From NCBI GenBank assembly GCA_012862575.1, contig BLSF01000002.1, positions 310,001 to 374,000 on the forward strand: a stretch of DNA of 64,000 nucleotides, read 5' to 3'. This DNA comes from Parietichytrium sp. I65-24A (lineage: Eukaryota > Sar > Bigyra > Thraustochytrida > Thraustochytriidae). How positions within the stretch are numbered: position 1 is the first letter of the stretch; each line of letters opens with the position of its first letter. A model generated the notes under the pieces. That model saw nothing but the letters and a program-made list of their open reading frames with translations, was not told the DNA's origin and did not search any database. This document shows positions 49,385 to 60,597 of the stretch, piece after piece. A program made the position numbers and the translations under genes.

Positions 49385-50423
49385 CTTCCCGCTTCCTCTT
49401 CACTCTTCACTCTTCACTCTCTTAATCCGCTTTGGCGATCCTTCAAGAGCGCAAAAGTGTCTAAACGCTCCTCGTCTCTCCACCAGCTTCGTTCAACCAG
49501 AAAGAGTTTTTTTTTTAAAGTGCTCACCTCGGAACGCAGCTGCTGAAAAAGATCTCGCTGCGAGTGTCAGCCGGAACCTGACTGACTCACAGTGCGTACT
49601 CGAGTACAGGACACAAGAGAACTATACGTACAGGTGGGTGTACTCACAGTCCGTACTGAGGGTACGCGAGTACTGAAGGAAAGATTCTTCTTCTGCTAGA
49701 GGTTAGGCCCTGATTATCGCTAGTTCAAAGGTATTCAATCGCGAGTAGAAGAACACTAGTCCAACTGGGGACGAAGAACCAAGTTTTCGAATGCAAAGAA
49801 CCCAACCCCACCAATCGGGTTCCTCAACACGTCATCTCTCCCAACTCTACGTAATCCCTGCCTTTCCCTCCTGTTCACGATCAGCTCTCCGTTCCAAACC
49901 CTACCCTATCCCTCCTCCGCTCACCCCTACCCACCACTCTAACCCAAACCATAGACTCCGCTCCTCCCATTTGGGTGGGCAGGAGCACCTTACACTTCAT
50001 CTACCACCTTCCGCTAACCCCATCCCCCCGCTACCAGTCCACTCACCCGGTTCCATAGCAGTCCAACTAACCAGATGTGGTATCATTCGGTAGCAAAGCG
50101 AGACGGAAATCAGTAAGCTTAACTGTAGCAGCGCCCGTAGGAGAGAGTGGTTGGCGTGCCTTGCGGTGTAGTTTGTGCTTGGGGCTAGCGGTATCTTACA
50201 GAGACAGGTAGCCGAGCGAGCGGGCAGCGAGAGAGAGAGAGAGAGAGAGAGTAAACTAAGTGAAGCAAGTATAGAGTGAGGAAGGAGTGGAGAGTAGAGG
50301 AGCGTAGAGAGAGTAGGGAGAAGTGAGTAAGTGAGTGAGTGAGTGAGTGGGTTGCGAGGTTGTTGGTTTCCATAGTCGGCAGCAGAAGACGAGCGGGAGC
50401 AGGAGCAGACGTGGACGAGCAAA
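49385..50423. other. Divergent intergenic region, SEH1 and RPL17
   Basis: It holds GTACTCGAGTAC-like palindromes around 49598 and 49655-49675, a (GA)n tract at 50229-50251 and GAGTGAGTGAGTGAGTG at about 50332-50350, all upstream of RPL17. No extra gene is supported. Confidence 0.6.
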
Positions 50424-51206
50424 ATGGTCAGATTCGGGTAAGTTGACGGACGCGCGGATGTTGGCGAAGGGGCTCGCGTTGGGACCTCTGCGAGCGGTTT
50501 GCACGAGGCTCGTGCGGATCGAGTGGATTGGAATGGCGTTGATGAGGTGGAGATGGATGGATGTGTTGTGGCGCGAGGTGGAAGGGAGACGGATGAGAGT
50601 CTGCGGGATGTGCTGACGGAGGTTTTCTCTTTTGCGCGTGTGGCTGTCAACAGACGTGAACCAGTGGACCCGAGCCGCTCATGCAAGGCTCGCGGTACCC
50701 AGTTGAGGACCCACTTCAAAAACATGCACGAGGTTGGAGCATTCATCCGCGGCATGAAGATTGCTGAGGCTATCTCCTACCTCAACCAGGTCCTCAACTT
50801 CGAGCGCGCTATCCCATACAAGCGCTTCTGCGGAGGTGCTGGACGCCATGCTCAGGCTAAGATCATCAAGGCTTCTGGTGACCAGGTGAAATGGCCAATC
50901 AAGTCGTGCAAATACATGCTTGACCTTCTCAACAACTTGCACGCAAACGCCACCGCCAAGGGCTTGGATGCGGACAACCTCTACATTAGGCACGTTCAGG
51001 TGAACATGGCCGTCAAGATGCGCCGCCGTACCTACCGTGCACATGGTCGCATTAACCCATTCATGTGCAACCCTTGCCACGTTGAGATCTTTGCTGAGGA
51101 GAAGATGGAGAAGGTCGCAAAAGAGAAGACTGTCGCTCCACTCTCTGCAGTCCGCCGTGCACAGATCCGCAGAAAGACCCTCCGCGTTGGAGAGCCTAAG
51201 AAGTAA
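50424..51206 (+). CDS. RPL17: Ribosomal protein uL22 (RPL17), two exons
   Basis: Exons are 50424-50437 (only ATG GTC AGA TTC GG) and 50654-51206 (188 aa). The 216-bp intron is GTAAGT...CAACAG, phase 2. The joined start reads MVRFGREPVDPSRSCKARG, matching eukaryotic RPL17 (MVRYSLDP-type). LRTHFKNMHEVGAFIRGMKIAEAISYL and the hallmark MRRRTYRAHGRINPFMCNPCHVEI follow. uL22 lines the exit tunnel of the large subunit. A first exon that carries just the start is common for ribosomal protein genes and often goes with intron-dependent expression (inference). Confidence 0.95.
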
Positions 51207-51961
51207 ACATTATTAGGGTTTTATCTTTTTCGTGCTCTTGACATTGTGCTTCTTTTCACTCTTTTCTTTCATTTTTTCGTTTTCTTGTGGATTGTGGATT
51301 GTGCTTCTTTCCACTAAGTTTGCTTTTCTTGCTATCTTGTGGATCGCAATATCCTGAGCCGGCTTCTTTCGAACCAGAGTCCAGGCACCTGAACTCTTCT
51401 CCGTCTTGAACACCATCTTCAATGCAGCGAACGCTCTTCAAAAGAAGGGCAACTCTTTAAAAGCTGTGCGCGATTTAATGCTCAAACAAAATAAGAATTG
51501 TTAGTTATGCACAGAGAAGAATGCGAACATTTGTACTTTCATTGCACAAATAGCGGCCAAAAATGTCGTTTCTTACATGCTCAGTGACGCTGTTACCATT
51601 AGAGACGATGCCGCTTGAGAAGAAGAAACGCGCTATTTACACTTTCTGTGTTAGCACGCAGCATGGTGATGCAACTTCCTGAGCACCACGCATACTATCA
51701 AAAGAGAAACTGCGCCTACACGCTTCGCCCCAAGGAAAAATCGCAAAAAAAAAGGACAGAAGGAGATGAAGAAGAAAAAAGTTCTTGCATTTTTGTTTGC
51801 GCGCAACGCAGAACCGGGATCGTAAGTAAGAAAGATCCCAACAATGACTATAGAAAAACAAAACGATGATGTAAAACTATAAGGGTTGCTTTTTTTCTTT
51901 TAACTGAGCGCTGCGTTCATTTTACCAGCGATATGAAGACAAACTTATTAAAGTTCCTTGG
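51207..51961. other. Convergent 3' flanks, RPL17 and EGF protein
   Basis: A minus-strand frame at 51213-51416 (ATG at 51416) encodes a 67-residue Lys-rich peptide with no known match. It overlaps the likely RPL17 3' UTR and I do not call it a gene. Nothing else is seen. Confidence 0.5.
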
Positions 51962-52960
51962 TTACAGAACCAAGGTCTGCTTCTCGCAAGCGTGGCCATA
52001 AAACCCGCTGTGGCAAACGCAAACGCCGGTTTCGGAGTCACACAGACCACGGTTCGAGCACACTGCTCTTTCGCCGGTCCCTCCAGAAGTCGCGAGAGAA
52101 GTGGCAGAGACTGTAGCAAGTCCAGCGTAGTATGGCTGGCACCCGTGCTCTGTGCATCCATCGGTCTTCACAGAAAGGTCTGGCTGCTCTCCTGGTGTCT
52201 CCAGACTAGTAAAGGTGACAGAGAAAATGAAGGAGGCGGCTGTCGCGGTGCCAATACTAACTGTGACATCATCGACAGATCGCTGTGGAAGAGAGAGAAG
52301 CGCTTCGGTAACCCTAATTTCCATGTCGTCTGAGGTGCTATAGGTGATTGGGCGAGACAACCACTCTTGGCCACGCCAGTCGGTATAGGCCAAAAGAAAG
52401 GAGCCAGCAAGAGCGGTACCGGTGACGGTGATCGTTTGAACTTGGTCTGCCTCCGCAACACCGTCTGGAAAGCGGGAAATCGGGTCATTTCCAAGCTTGC
52501 ATTTGCGCTTGGAGCAATCATACCCTTCGTAACCTGCGTCGCATTTGCAGAGCATAATTTTGTCTTTGTCCCAGCCTGTGTAAGCGCTGTTAAGACTAGA
52601 CATGAGCTCGCAGGTGCCGTGGCCATTGCAATCGGAAGGGCAACCCAATCGTTCGCATCCTTCTCCGGTGAATCCGTCATCGCAAGCGCACTGCCCAGTC
52701 TCGGAATCGCAGGCTCCACGACCGGAGCACTCTAGATAGTAGTGCTCGCCTCTACCGGTGATCTCGCTGTCTTTGATATCGCCCCACGCGGTGCGAGACG
52801 GGCACTTGCGCAAGCTGCAATCAGAGCCACCCCACATCGGATAGCATGCGCAGATGTCATCTTTTCCACATCTTCCGTGGCCGCTGCACTGGTTGTTACA
52901 TTCCGCAGCGACATAATCTGCGCCTGCAAGAAGCGCGACAAGTGCAAGAGCAATCTTCAT
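51962..52960 (-). CDS. Secreted EGF-repeat protein of stramenopile type
   Basis: The protein is 332 aa from ATG 52960, with signal peptide MKIALALVALLAGADYVAA. Cys-rich EGF/tenascin-type units lie at about 21-52 (CNNQCSGHGRCGKDDICACYPMW), 78-102, 107-153 and 301-325. Between the last two sits a beta-rich, Cys-poor domain (about 170-265) with QTITVTGTALAGSFLLAYTDWRG, followed by DGCTEHGCQPYYAG. I know this arrangement (GHG-C EGF units, DWRG-like beta domain) from many secreted proteins of diatoms, brown algae and oomycetes. No membrane anchor is present. Likely extracellular or cell-wall associated; the ligand is unknown. Confidence 0.85.
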   Translation of the reverse strand: MKIALALVALLAGADYVAAECNNQCSGHGRCGKDDICACYPMWGGSDCSLRKCPSRTAWGDIKDSEITGRGEHYYLECSGRGACDSETGQCACDDGFTGEGCERLGCPSDCNGHGTCELMSSLNSAYTGWDKDKIMLCKCDAGYEGYDCSKRKCKLGNDPISRFPDGVAEADQVQTITVTGTALAGSFLLAYTDWRGQEWLSRPITYSTSDDMEIRVTEALLSLPQRSVDDVTVSIGTATAASFIFSVTFTSLETPGEQPDLSVKTDGCTEHGCQPYYAGLATVSATSLATSGGTGERAVCSNRGLCDSETGVCVCHSGFYGHACEKQTLVL

Positions 52961-54850
52961 CTTGACAAATTGCCTTTTGAGTCTTCCGTTCCCGCTCGAC
53001 GACCCTGCCGTGCGCTGCTCTGTCGAAACTCGCTCCGCAACTATGTACCGCGCGCAAATTCTACAACGACCGTTCTCCACGCTCCGAGCAAAGCTGCACT
53101 TTCAGTGTTTGCAACCCTGCCGTTGAAGGCCTGCTGATCCTCTGGAGCCGCTAGTGCCGCTCTCTGTGTAAAAGGTAAATGCTTGTTCACCAAACTCCAT
53201 CAAACGGCGTTGCCGCTGCCCCAGCTTCCACTATTTGACACTACGCTCCAAGCGAAGAATTGCAATGCCGGTGAGTAAGTGAATGAGTAAGCGAGTAGGT
53301 GAGTGCCGCAGCGACGGCCGTTCCCACACAACGGTCCTACCAATTTCAACGTTCACGCCTTACACTTACTTACTCGGCCGTAGACCAGACTCCCCTGTTG
53401 CCGGCAGCCGGCGCTAGTCGCGGTCTCGCTACCAGATACGCTGATGCGACAACGTATTTCCCAAGCTGCTGTAGACACGACCGCTGGCCAACCGTGCGCT
53501 GCTATCTAACTCACACGTGGGCTTTACTTTCAACTCTGCTCTTTTTCCTTTTTCCTGTTTCCTTTCTTTTTCTCTGCGCTCTCAGTCACTGCTCCTCTTC
53601 TGTCTGTGAGGGAAGGCCAGCGTTCGCACTGCTTGCGCAAGTACAGTGCCATGTACTCGTTTACAACGCCTTGTTCACGTTTTGGCTTGGCTCGGCCGAG
53701 TTATGTAACTTCGCAAATACCTCGTCATGTGAGCTTGACAAAAATCTGAACTGATTTTAATTCTGAATTTGATCTTGTATTTAGCACACTCGAACGAGAT
53801 GAGATAGACTTGCGAACAAGTGAGCCAGAACAGAACCATCAAGCTAATCTGGGTGCCAGCAAAGCGGGAAGAATGAAGGTAAGAGAGAGGAGTTTGAAAT
53901 AGAGAAATAACGCTGTATGCCCTAGCGTGCTTTTACAAGCAAATTAACTTCACAGTCAGCGCTGAGCACAGCGGAGTCGCGACACAATGCAAGACTTGAA
54001 AAGTTTTATCCTGCGCAAGTGCCAACTCGATGCACTGACTGAGACGGTAATCAGTACTGGGCAATGTATTCGTTGCAATCATGACCCTCCCTATGCTCAC
54101 ACCGGCTGTGAGTGCTTTTAACAGCGCGCGCTACAGGCTGGACTACTTTCGAAAGCTGTTGTTCTGCAAAAACATCTGTGGTAGATGGCATCGCTTTGAT
54201 TTGAACGTTGCGTTTCAACTTACAAACAGTAGGGTCGTTAGAATTTCTCACAAGAGGCACACCTTAAAAACTCGCAGTCAATGCTCTCGTTTCCGTTTCG
54301 CCGCGAAGGAATTGCTCTTGTGACAATCTAAAAAAGAAAGGGACCAAATGAAAACCGTCCCATGGTTTCGGCTCGCTCACTCGAAGAATTCTTCGCAGTG
54401 GAGAAAGGTTACGTTCGATTCCAAAATGAAACTTCAAAAGTTCCAATACAACTGCAACGGTCATATCCAGTAGACTCGTTTCGAACACCTTGCTTCAAGC
54501 CTCGCTCGCCTCCTGGGTCTTCTCCGCCCCGATTCCATCGCGGATTGTCCGCAGCAAAACACTCTGCGAAACGCAAAATGAGTTCCCCAACTCTTGCGGA
54601 ACGCAATCAACCCAGCCTATCACATCACCGTTGCGGAACGCAACCGCCTACCGAGCGGAACCCAAATACAAATTCAAACTTCCCTAGTCCTAAAGTATTG
54701 ACTATCTCATCTTATATCCTCCCGTTGATGCTCGAACATATTGAACACACCTGATGAGCAACCTGTGAGAGACGACAACTTTGGCAACGCAACCCAGCCG
54801 AAAGAAACGGCCGGAACAAACGGCATCGCGGACAAGAACCGGCGAGCGCA
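52961..54850. other. Long divergent intergenic region
   Basis: It has a GAGTAAGTGAATGAGTAAG run at about 53272-53303. Two exact copies of TTGCGGAACGCAA lie at 54594-54606 and 54631-54643, with a near copy at about 54573. The open frame at 53299-53754 has no ATG and no known domain. Confidence 0.55.
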
Positions 54851-56940
54851 ATGGCGCGCCGACAGGCCAGGAAAGGCGGTTCTCGAGCGAAGAACCCGCC
54901 CTTGCGTGGCGCTGCTCTGCCGGGGATCCGCGACGAGGACGAAGATTCCGTCCCAGACTACCTGGCGAGCGACCCAGGTGGCGACTCCGAGGAGGCGGAG
55001 GACGAGCACGAAGAACAAAATGTTGATGCTGTTGGGGACGCAGGCCTAGGGCTGGATAGGGACAATGAAAAGGGCAAGTCGAAGCTCGTCGACTCGCTGT
55101 CCAGAGCTCAAGAGGAACTGCAAAGGTTGGGCAAGGTGAGTGATGTCCTAGTTGCGGACGTTGTATAGGTCATGGTGGGAGATTGAGAAGCTGACTGGAA
55201 GAGTGCGCACAGCAACTGGAGCGGAAAGCGAAAGAGCTGAGGGAAAAGGAGCAGGATGTTTGGAAAAGGGAACAGGAATGCGCCGCTCGCGAAGAAAGTG
55301 CGAGAATTAATGCGGAAACTCTCGAAGAGAAACGGAGGATCTTGAGCGAGGAGGAGGATAGGCTGACGAAAAAGTGGAAGGCTGAGGAGAAGATGCTTGC
55401 GCAAGATGCCAGGGCCATGAAAGAACGGCTACAGGGCAGCGCCGAGGAAGAACTATGCCAGCTGCGCGAAAAGGTGGAAAGTGAGAAGGAACGCTTGTAT
55501 TTTAAAGTACAATCACTTCAGAGCCAGCTTCGAGACAAAAAGAATGAACTTTCACAGACAACGCACCGACTTCAAACAGTGTCCGCCCGTTCCTCGCGAA
55601 ACGAAGCCAAGCTCGTTGCAGCACAAGACCTGGCTCGGCGGCAGGACGAAGAGCTAGACAGACTACACTCTGAGATCGACAATCTACGCAAGAAGCTCAA
55701 GGTGCAAGGCTGGCGATTTGGGAAAATGCTAGAAAAGCAGGAGCAGGAGCATCTCATGGAACGCAAGCTGGACCATTCAACGAATTTGGCTCAAAGCCAA
55801 AGATCAAACCTTTCCTCCAACGTCCCTTGCGCACCAAACGCTCAAAAGTCCGTAGGGGAATATTTGCTACAACTCATAGATGGTCTGACCGCACTCGTAC
55901 TTCATGAGAACCTGGCAATTCCCTCCTCTGAAGAGCCTATCATTGTGCAGCAAGTCTTTCCAGGGATATCCCATGCCCTTGAGCTCAATGCCGTCTGTGG
56001 CACGAAGAAAACCTGCAGACGGCTCCTCTCTTTGTGTCTTTTTTGCATCGATAAGTTGCACGCGGGCGGCGGCGAACGGACTCACAAAGCGCGAACACTC
56101 CTTGACCGCGTATCCACACGGCTTCTGGGTGTCCTGATGCCCCCATCTAGCTTCCACTCCTCCACGTTGAAGCGCCATAACCATAACCAGAATGCCACTC
56201 GATTCGTTTCCAGAGAGGACTTGGAAGACGAGGATGGTAGTAATGATTATGGCGATGGCGATGGCGGAGGCTTGACCGGAGGGGGCTATTTCGAGCTTGA
56301 CGACCCCGAAATTCGCTCCCTTGCGGCTATGGCAAGCATGTGCATCATGATGCTAAAGAAATCTCCTGATCCTGGCCTCTTGCTTCAGAGCTTGCAGGTC
56401 TTGTCCGCGGAGTGCGGCAGCGATGAGTGCCAGTCAACACTGGCTCGACACGTTGCAGTAATTGATGCGGTTCTATATCCATTGCACTTTTGCGCCCTTC
56501 CTGCTTGGCATCTTTGCGTAAGGGAGGCCTCCAAAATATTGCTCAGCCTGTCAAGAAATGGCGCAAGACAGAACGTGTACACATCCATTGTTGTCAAGGC
56601 GCCAAGCTTCCGAGAAATTGCCAATGCTCTGTTTAGCGGTATTATAGAAATGGGTCGCAAATCTGCGCAATTTGAATCCTCCCAATCTGCACAAGTCTTC
56701 GCCGACGGCTCGGTGCTTGAGGCTGCTTCGGTGATTGCCGTGTACATGCAACGTTTAACGCAGAACGCGTCGGGAAAGAGCTCGTTGCGCCAACTTTTTC
56801 AGCATATTGACTTGGTAGGAACGTTGTCAGAGTGCACCAGAGCTACCCAGAGTTTTGGTCCGGCAGCGAAAGACAGCGCTGCCTTCTTCGTAATGAACTG
56901 CAACGCGATACAAACTGCATTAAGCGGGAAGCCTACTTGA
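54851..56940 (+). CDS. Coiled-coil protein resembling CCDC138, two exons
   Basis: Exons are 54851-55135 and 55213-56940 (670 aa). The 77-bp intron is GTGAGT...GCACAG, phase 0. The first 70 residues are basic then acidic (EDEDSVPDYLASDPGGDSEEAEDEHEE). Residues about 80-260 form a long coiled coil (LERKAKELREKEQDVWKREQE to LQSQLRDKKNELSQTTHRL). The C-terminal half is helical (LLQLIDGLTALVLHENL, CRRLLSLCLFCIDKL, LLLQSLQVLSAECGS). It ends SAAFFVMNCNAIQTALSGK, which recalls the end of CCDC138, a centrosomal satellite/ciliary protein. An acidic, Gly-rich loop lies near residue 440. The exon structure and coiled coil are clear; the family name is tentative. Confidence 0.65.
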
Positions 56941-57377
56941 GCGCAGCCTTATGGCAGGACGCCAAATTCGTTGTTCTCTTGTGTATACATACAATTTCAG
57001 TTTTCGTGCGCGATTTTTTTAATTTTTTGAGAAGAATATTTGCTTTTTAAGGAGAGCCGGCGCCAGCACCGAGAAACGCAAACACCTCCTGACGTGTGAG
57101 CGCTCCAGTCTAGATCTCAAGGCCATCATCAATCACAATATCACGAGGACGCAAAGACCATGAATTGCACCGGTGAGAGCACGTCAAAAGCATGAACTTT
57201 GCTTTGCAATACGACACCACGATACGCTTCATTCGCCCCTCCGCCACACCGCCTGTTTGCTGTTGCTATGTAAACTCTACGTATAAATTGAAGAGGTACA
57301 ATGGAACAAGTTTCATTTCGCAGCTACCCCAGCATGCACAAGCTACAGACACAAACCCAGTCACAGACGCGACAAGA
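56941..57377. other. Convergent 3' flanks
   Basis: Lies between the coiled-coil gene (plus) and H2A.Z (minus). No gene is seen. Confidence 0.6.
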
Positions 57378-57791
57378 TTACTCCGCAGACTTTTTACTCT
57401 TGCCCTGCTTGCCGACCAGAGACTTGTGAATGTGTGGGATGACACCACCGCCCGCGATGGTGGCCTTGATCAATGTGTCCAGCTCCTCGTCTCCCCTGAT
57501 TGCCAGCTGCAAGTGCCTTGGTGTGATGCGCTTGACCTTGAGGTCCTTTGAGGCGTTGCCCGCCAGCTCCAGCACCTCTGCCGTCAGGTACTCCAGAATC
57601 GCTGCCGTGTACACCGCCGCCGTCGCCGCCACGCGCTGCTTGAGCGACACGCGCTGCTTGAGAAAACGATGCACTCTGCCCACAGGGAACTGCAGACCAG
57701 CCTTCGAGCTCCGCGACTGAGGCGTCTTCTTCGACGCTGGCGCCTTTCCTCCCTTTCCGCCCTTTCCTCCTTTGCCACCTTTGCCCGACAT
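57378..57791 (-). CDS. H2AZ: Histone variant H2A.Z
   Basis: The protein is 137 aa from ATG 57791. After a (GGK)n tail ([18 protein letters not shown]) comes [17 protein letters not shown]. The core [68 protein letters not shown] is H2A.Z and not canonical H2A ([22 protein letters not shown] and [13 protein letters not shown]). The L1 loop, normally LKSRTTSHGRVGATAA, reads [16 protein letters not shown]. It is the same length but is built from a repeated LKQRV unit. H2A.Z is deposited by SWR1 at promoter-flanking nucleosomes; L1 is where the two H2A.Z copies of a nucleosome meet. Confidence 0.95.
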   Translation of the reverse strand: MSGKGGKGGKGGKGGKAPASKKTPQSRSSKAGLQFPVGRVHRFLKQRVSLKQRVAATAAVYTAAILEYLTAEVLELAGNASKDLKVKRITPRHLQLAIRGDEELDTLIKATIAGGGVIPHIHKSLVGKQGKSKKSAE

Positions 57792-59138
57792 CTTCTCCTA
57801 CTGTCTACAGACTACACACTACAGACTACAGACCACAACCTATGCGCTCCGAACTGCACTCTGCCAATCTGCTACTCTCCACCTGCCGTCCGCGGGCACC
57901 GATCGATGTTTTCTGCTCTCTCTTCTCCGCGTTTGGGGTCTGCTACGCCTGCTCGACTTGTCCTGCGCACGCTACAACTCCGATAGGAGTGCATAGCACC
58001 CAGGAACTACTCATTAGTGTAGCCACAGGCTAAGACGAGAGGAGGCTTATAATTTTAGCTAAGTGGCTTATGGTGGCGGAGGAGAGGGAAAAAAAGAGGG
58101 GAATGTAGGCGCATTAGGGAGATGGGATAGTGGACTGCTTAGTGCCACGGAGAACCGGGACTGCTATGAATAAGTCTGAATAGAGGGTAAGATGAGCCTT
58201 AGTATGCGTTGATGCGAACGAAGATTTTTTTTTTCCCCCACGACAAAGCTGGGATCTACAGATTCCTCTAAGCCGGCGATATCGAGTGCCACTATTATTT
58301 CGCGTAAGCTTTTCACAACCTTCCTGCGATAAGACTTGGTATAATTTCTAATAAAGGGCGAAAAATGCTAGCACGGCTATACCAATTCCCATATTTGATC
58401 TCCAGTCATAAGTTCTTCGCTAGAGCAAGGCACTACCAGCACTCACTCCCGGACCAACAAAGATGAATCATGGTTTTTGAATTTTGAAATTTTTTCAATC
58501 AACAGATCAATCAAAAGAGATCTGATCATTGATCAATCATCAATCAAATTGTTCAGTGAAATCAAGATCAATTAGAAAATGAAATTTGCAAAAGAAATTG
58601 CCGATCTGAAACAGAAACGAAGACACTCTCCGAAGCTCAAGTCGAACGACGGAGAGATGCGGGATCTGGAGTCGCACGCGTAGGCACCGTGCTTCAGCAG
58701 GTCTAGTGCACCGACGAAAGCGAGGCGCAAGAGAGAACTCAGCTCGCTCAGCTCGCTCAGCTTCACCGCGCGGAATGAGAACTCTTGCTTCCTTGGCTTT
58801 GCGCTTGTCTCGGCGACAACTTGCGTTGATTGTGAGTTTCTTGGCATTTGCATGCATTTGCTTTTCTTCTACGATGACGGTGACGTGTTATGCTTGAACG
58901 GCAAGATGAACAAAGAATGTTCCTCGACAGAGGGGTACTCGAGGCAACATTGCGTGTGGGTTTTGTGCTTCGCAGATCTTCGCAGTCAGCGCTGGGGACT
59001 GACAAAGAGTAGACACCATACATTCCACGGACTGTGAGTCTGCGCACTCTGCTTTGAGAGGACGTCAAAAGAAGGCTAGCTTGCTCCCTACGCGTAGCAA
59101 GTGGTTGCGAGCGCAAGTGATTGTGGCATACCAGGTCG
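57792..59138. other. Divergent intergenic region, H2A.Z and decarboxylase
   Basis: AT-rich with GATCAATCA repeats at about 58490-58560. An ATG-led stretch (MRTLASLALRLSRRQLAL) at about 58774 followed by a GTGAGT looks like a possible first exon, but I found no acceptor that joins it in frame to the decarboxylase. No gene is called. Confidence 0.45.
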
Positions 59139-60597
59139 ATGCAAGCGACTGAGCAGTTGCGCCGAGAGGCAGCCCTAGCTGCCGCCGTCGAGGCCGGCCT
59201 GCTTGGCACGAGCGTGAATGATTCCGCAGCGGAATTGGACTTCAAGCCGATGGCAGTGTTCTACGACGGGTCTCGCTGGGAGGAGAACCTTGCACATCTT
59301 CGTGAGGCGAGTTTTGCAGGAGAGGGATTCTTGCATGCGTGTGCGGTGAAGACGAATCCGCTTGAATGGTTTCTGAAGAGAGCGCTGGCGCTTGGACATG
59401 GAGCCGAGTGCGCGAGCATCTCAGAAGTTGTCCACTCCTTGAAGATTGGCTTCAAGCCCGACACAGTTGTCTACGATAGCCCTTGCAAAACCGTCTCTGA
59501 GATCAAATTTGCTCTCGATCACGGGGTACATCTCAATATTGACAATCTGCAGGAACTCGAAAGAGTAAGAGCTCACATAGTCACTTATGAAGGCACCAAA
59601 CCGAAAGGGCCTATCGGAATCCGTGTAAACCCCCTCGTCGGAGCTGGAACGATTGCAGCATTTAGTGTATCGACAGGGAAGTCAAAGTTCGGAGTCCCCT
59701 TACCAGAAGGCGGCTCTGAGAGGGCGGCAGTCCTGAACGCCGTCATTGAATCTCCGTGGATCAACTGCGTCCACGTTCACACCGGAAGCGGTGGCATGGG
59801 CCTCGAACAACTTGTACTTGGCGTCAGGAGGGCTGTAGATTTCGCTCTCGAGGTGAATAAGGCGAGCAGTTCAAGGCAAATTTCCATAATTGACATTGGA
59901 GGTGGATTGGCGGTCGACTTCAAATCTGACACAGCCCTGTCTGATTTTGATGGATATGCTCGTGCTCTACGCGCCAAAGTTCCTGAAATTTTTGACGGGA
60001 AAACTTTTGATCGCATCGTGACGGAATTCGGCGCCGCACTGCAGTGCAAATTCGCGTTCGTGGCGTCCAGGGTCGAATACACCAAAGAGTACGATGGGGG
60101 AAGAATTGCCCTCATCCACGCAGGGTCTGACCTGTTCATGCGCGCCTGCTATTGTCCCGAGACATTCATCCATCACCGGGTTTACTCATTTGACAGCCTC
60201 GGTATGTATAAGAAACCGACAGAGGAGGATTTGGTGAGTCACGATATCGCTGGACCACTTTGCTTTGCTGGTGACGTGGTTGTCAGAGACTGTCGCTTGC
60301 CGCCGCTTCAAGTCGACGATATTGTCATGATCGCAGATGCCGGCGGGAACTCCCTCAGCATCCGAACGACTCATTGCAGTAGGCAGGGCCCAGCAGTTTA
60401 CGTTTATTCCTTTGGGGGACCGTCTAATGAGATCACATTTCGTCGTGTAAGTTTTTGTGCATTTGCTTTGGACCTGGCAGTGAAAATCGATCCTTACCCC
60501 ATTGACTAACTTCAAATGCGGCGGATGACCATCTCAGATTCAACATACTGAACCAATCTTGCACACTCTGGAGCGCTGGCAGTGCACGGAATTGTAG
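59139..60597 (+). CDS. Fold-III PLP decarboxylase (ornithine/diaminopimelate type), two exons
   Basis: Exons are 59139-60446 and 60538-60597 (455 aa). The 91-bp intron is GTAAGT...TCTCAG, phase 0. Joining gives the normal family ending FRR-IQHTEPILHTLERW. The PLP lysine is K71 in HACAVKTNP. H214 (VHVHTGSGGMG), the glycine loop IDIGGGL (251-257), EFG (296-298) and the active-site Cys-Gly-Asp block GPLCFAGD with C375 and D379 are all present. The GPxCxxGD spelling and SRQGPAVYVY resemble diaminopimelate decarboxylase-like enzymes more than animal ornithine decarboxylase (CDGLD). An in-frame TGA at 59118 excludes a longer single-exon start. The substrate (meso-DAP, ornithine or another amino acid) is not settled. 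Confidence 0.85.

Noticed and set aside
51213-51416. Minus-strand 67-residue Lys-rich frame
   Set aside because: Lies in the likely 3' UTR of RPL17 and matches no small ribosomal protein that I can recall; not enough support.
53299-53754. Plus-strand frame of 151 codons
   Set aside because: No ATG near the start and low-complexity hydrophobic content; no domain.
58774-58837. Possible transit-peptide exon upstream of the decarboxylase
   Set aside because: It ends in a GTGAGT, but no acceptor before 59139 joins it in frame without a stop.
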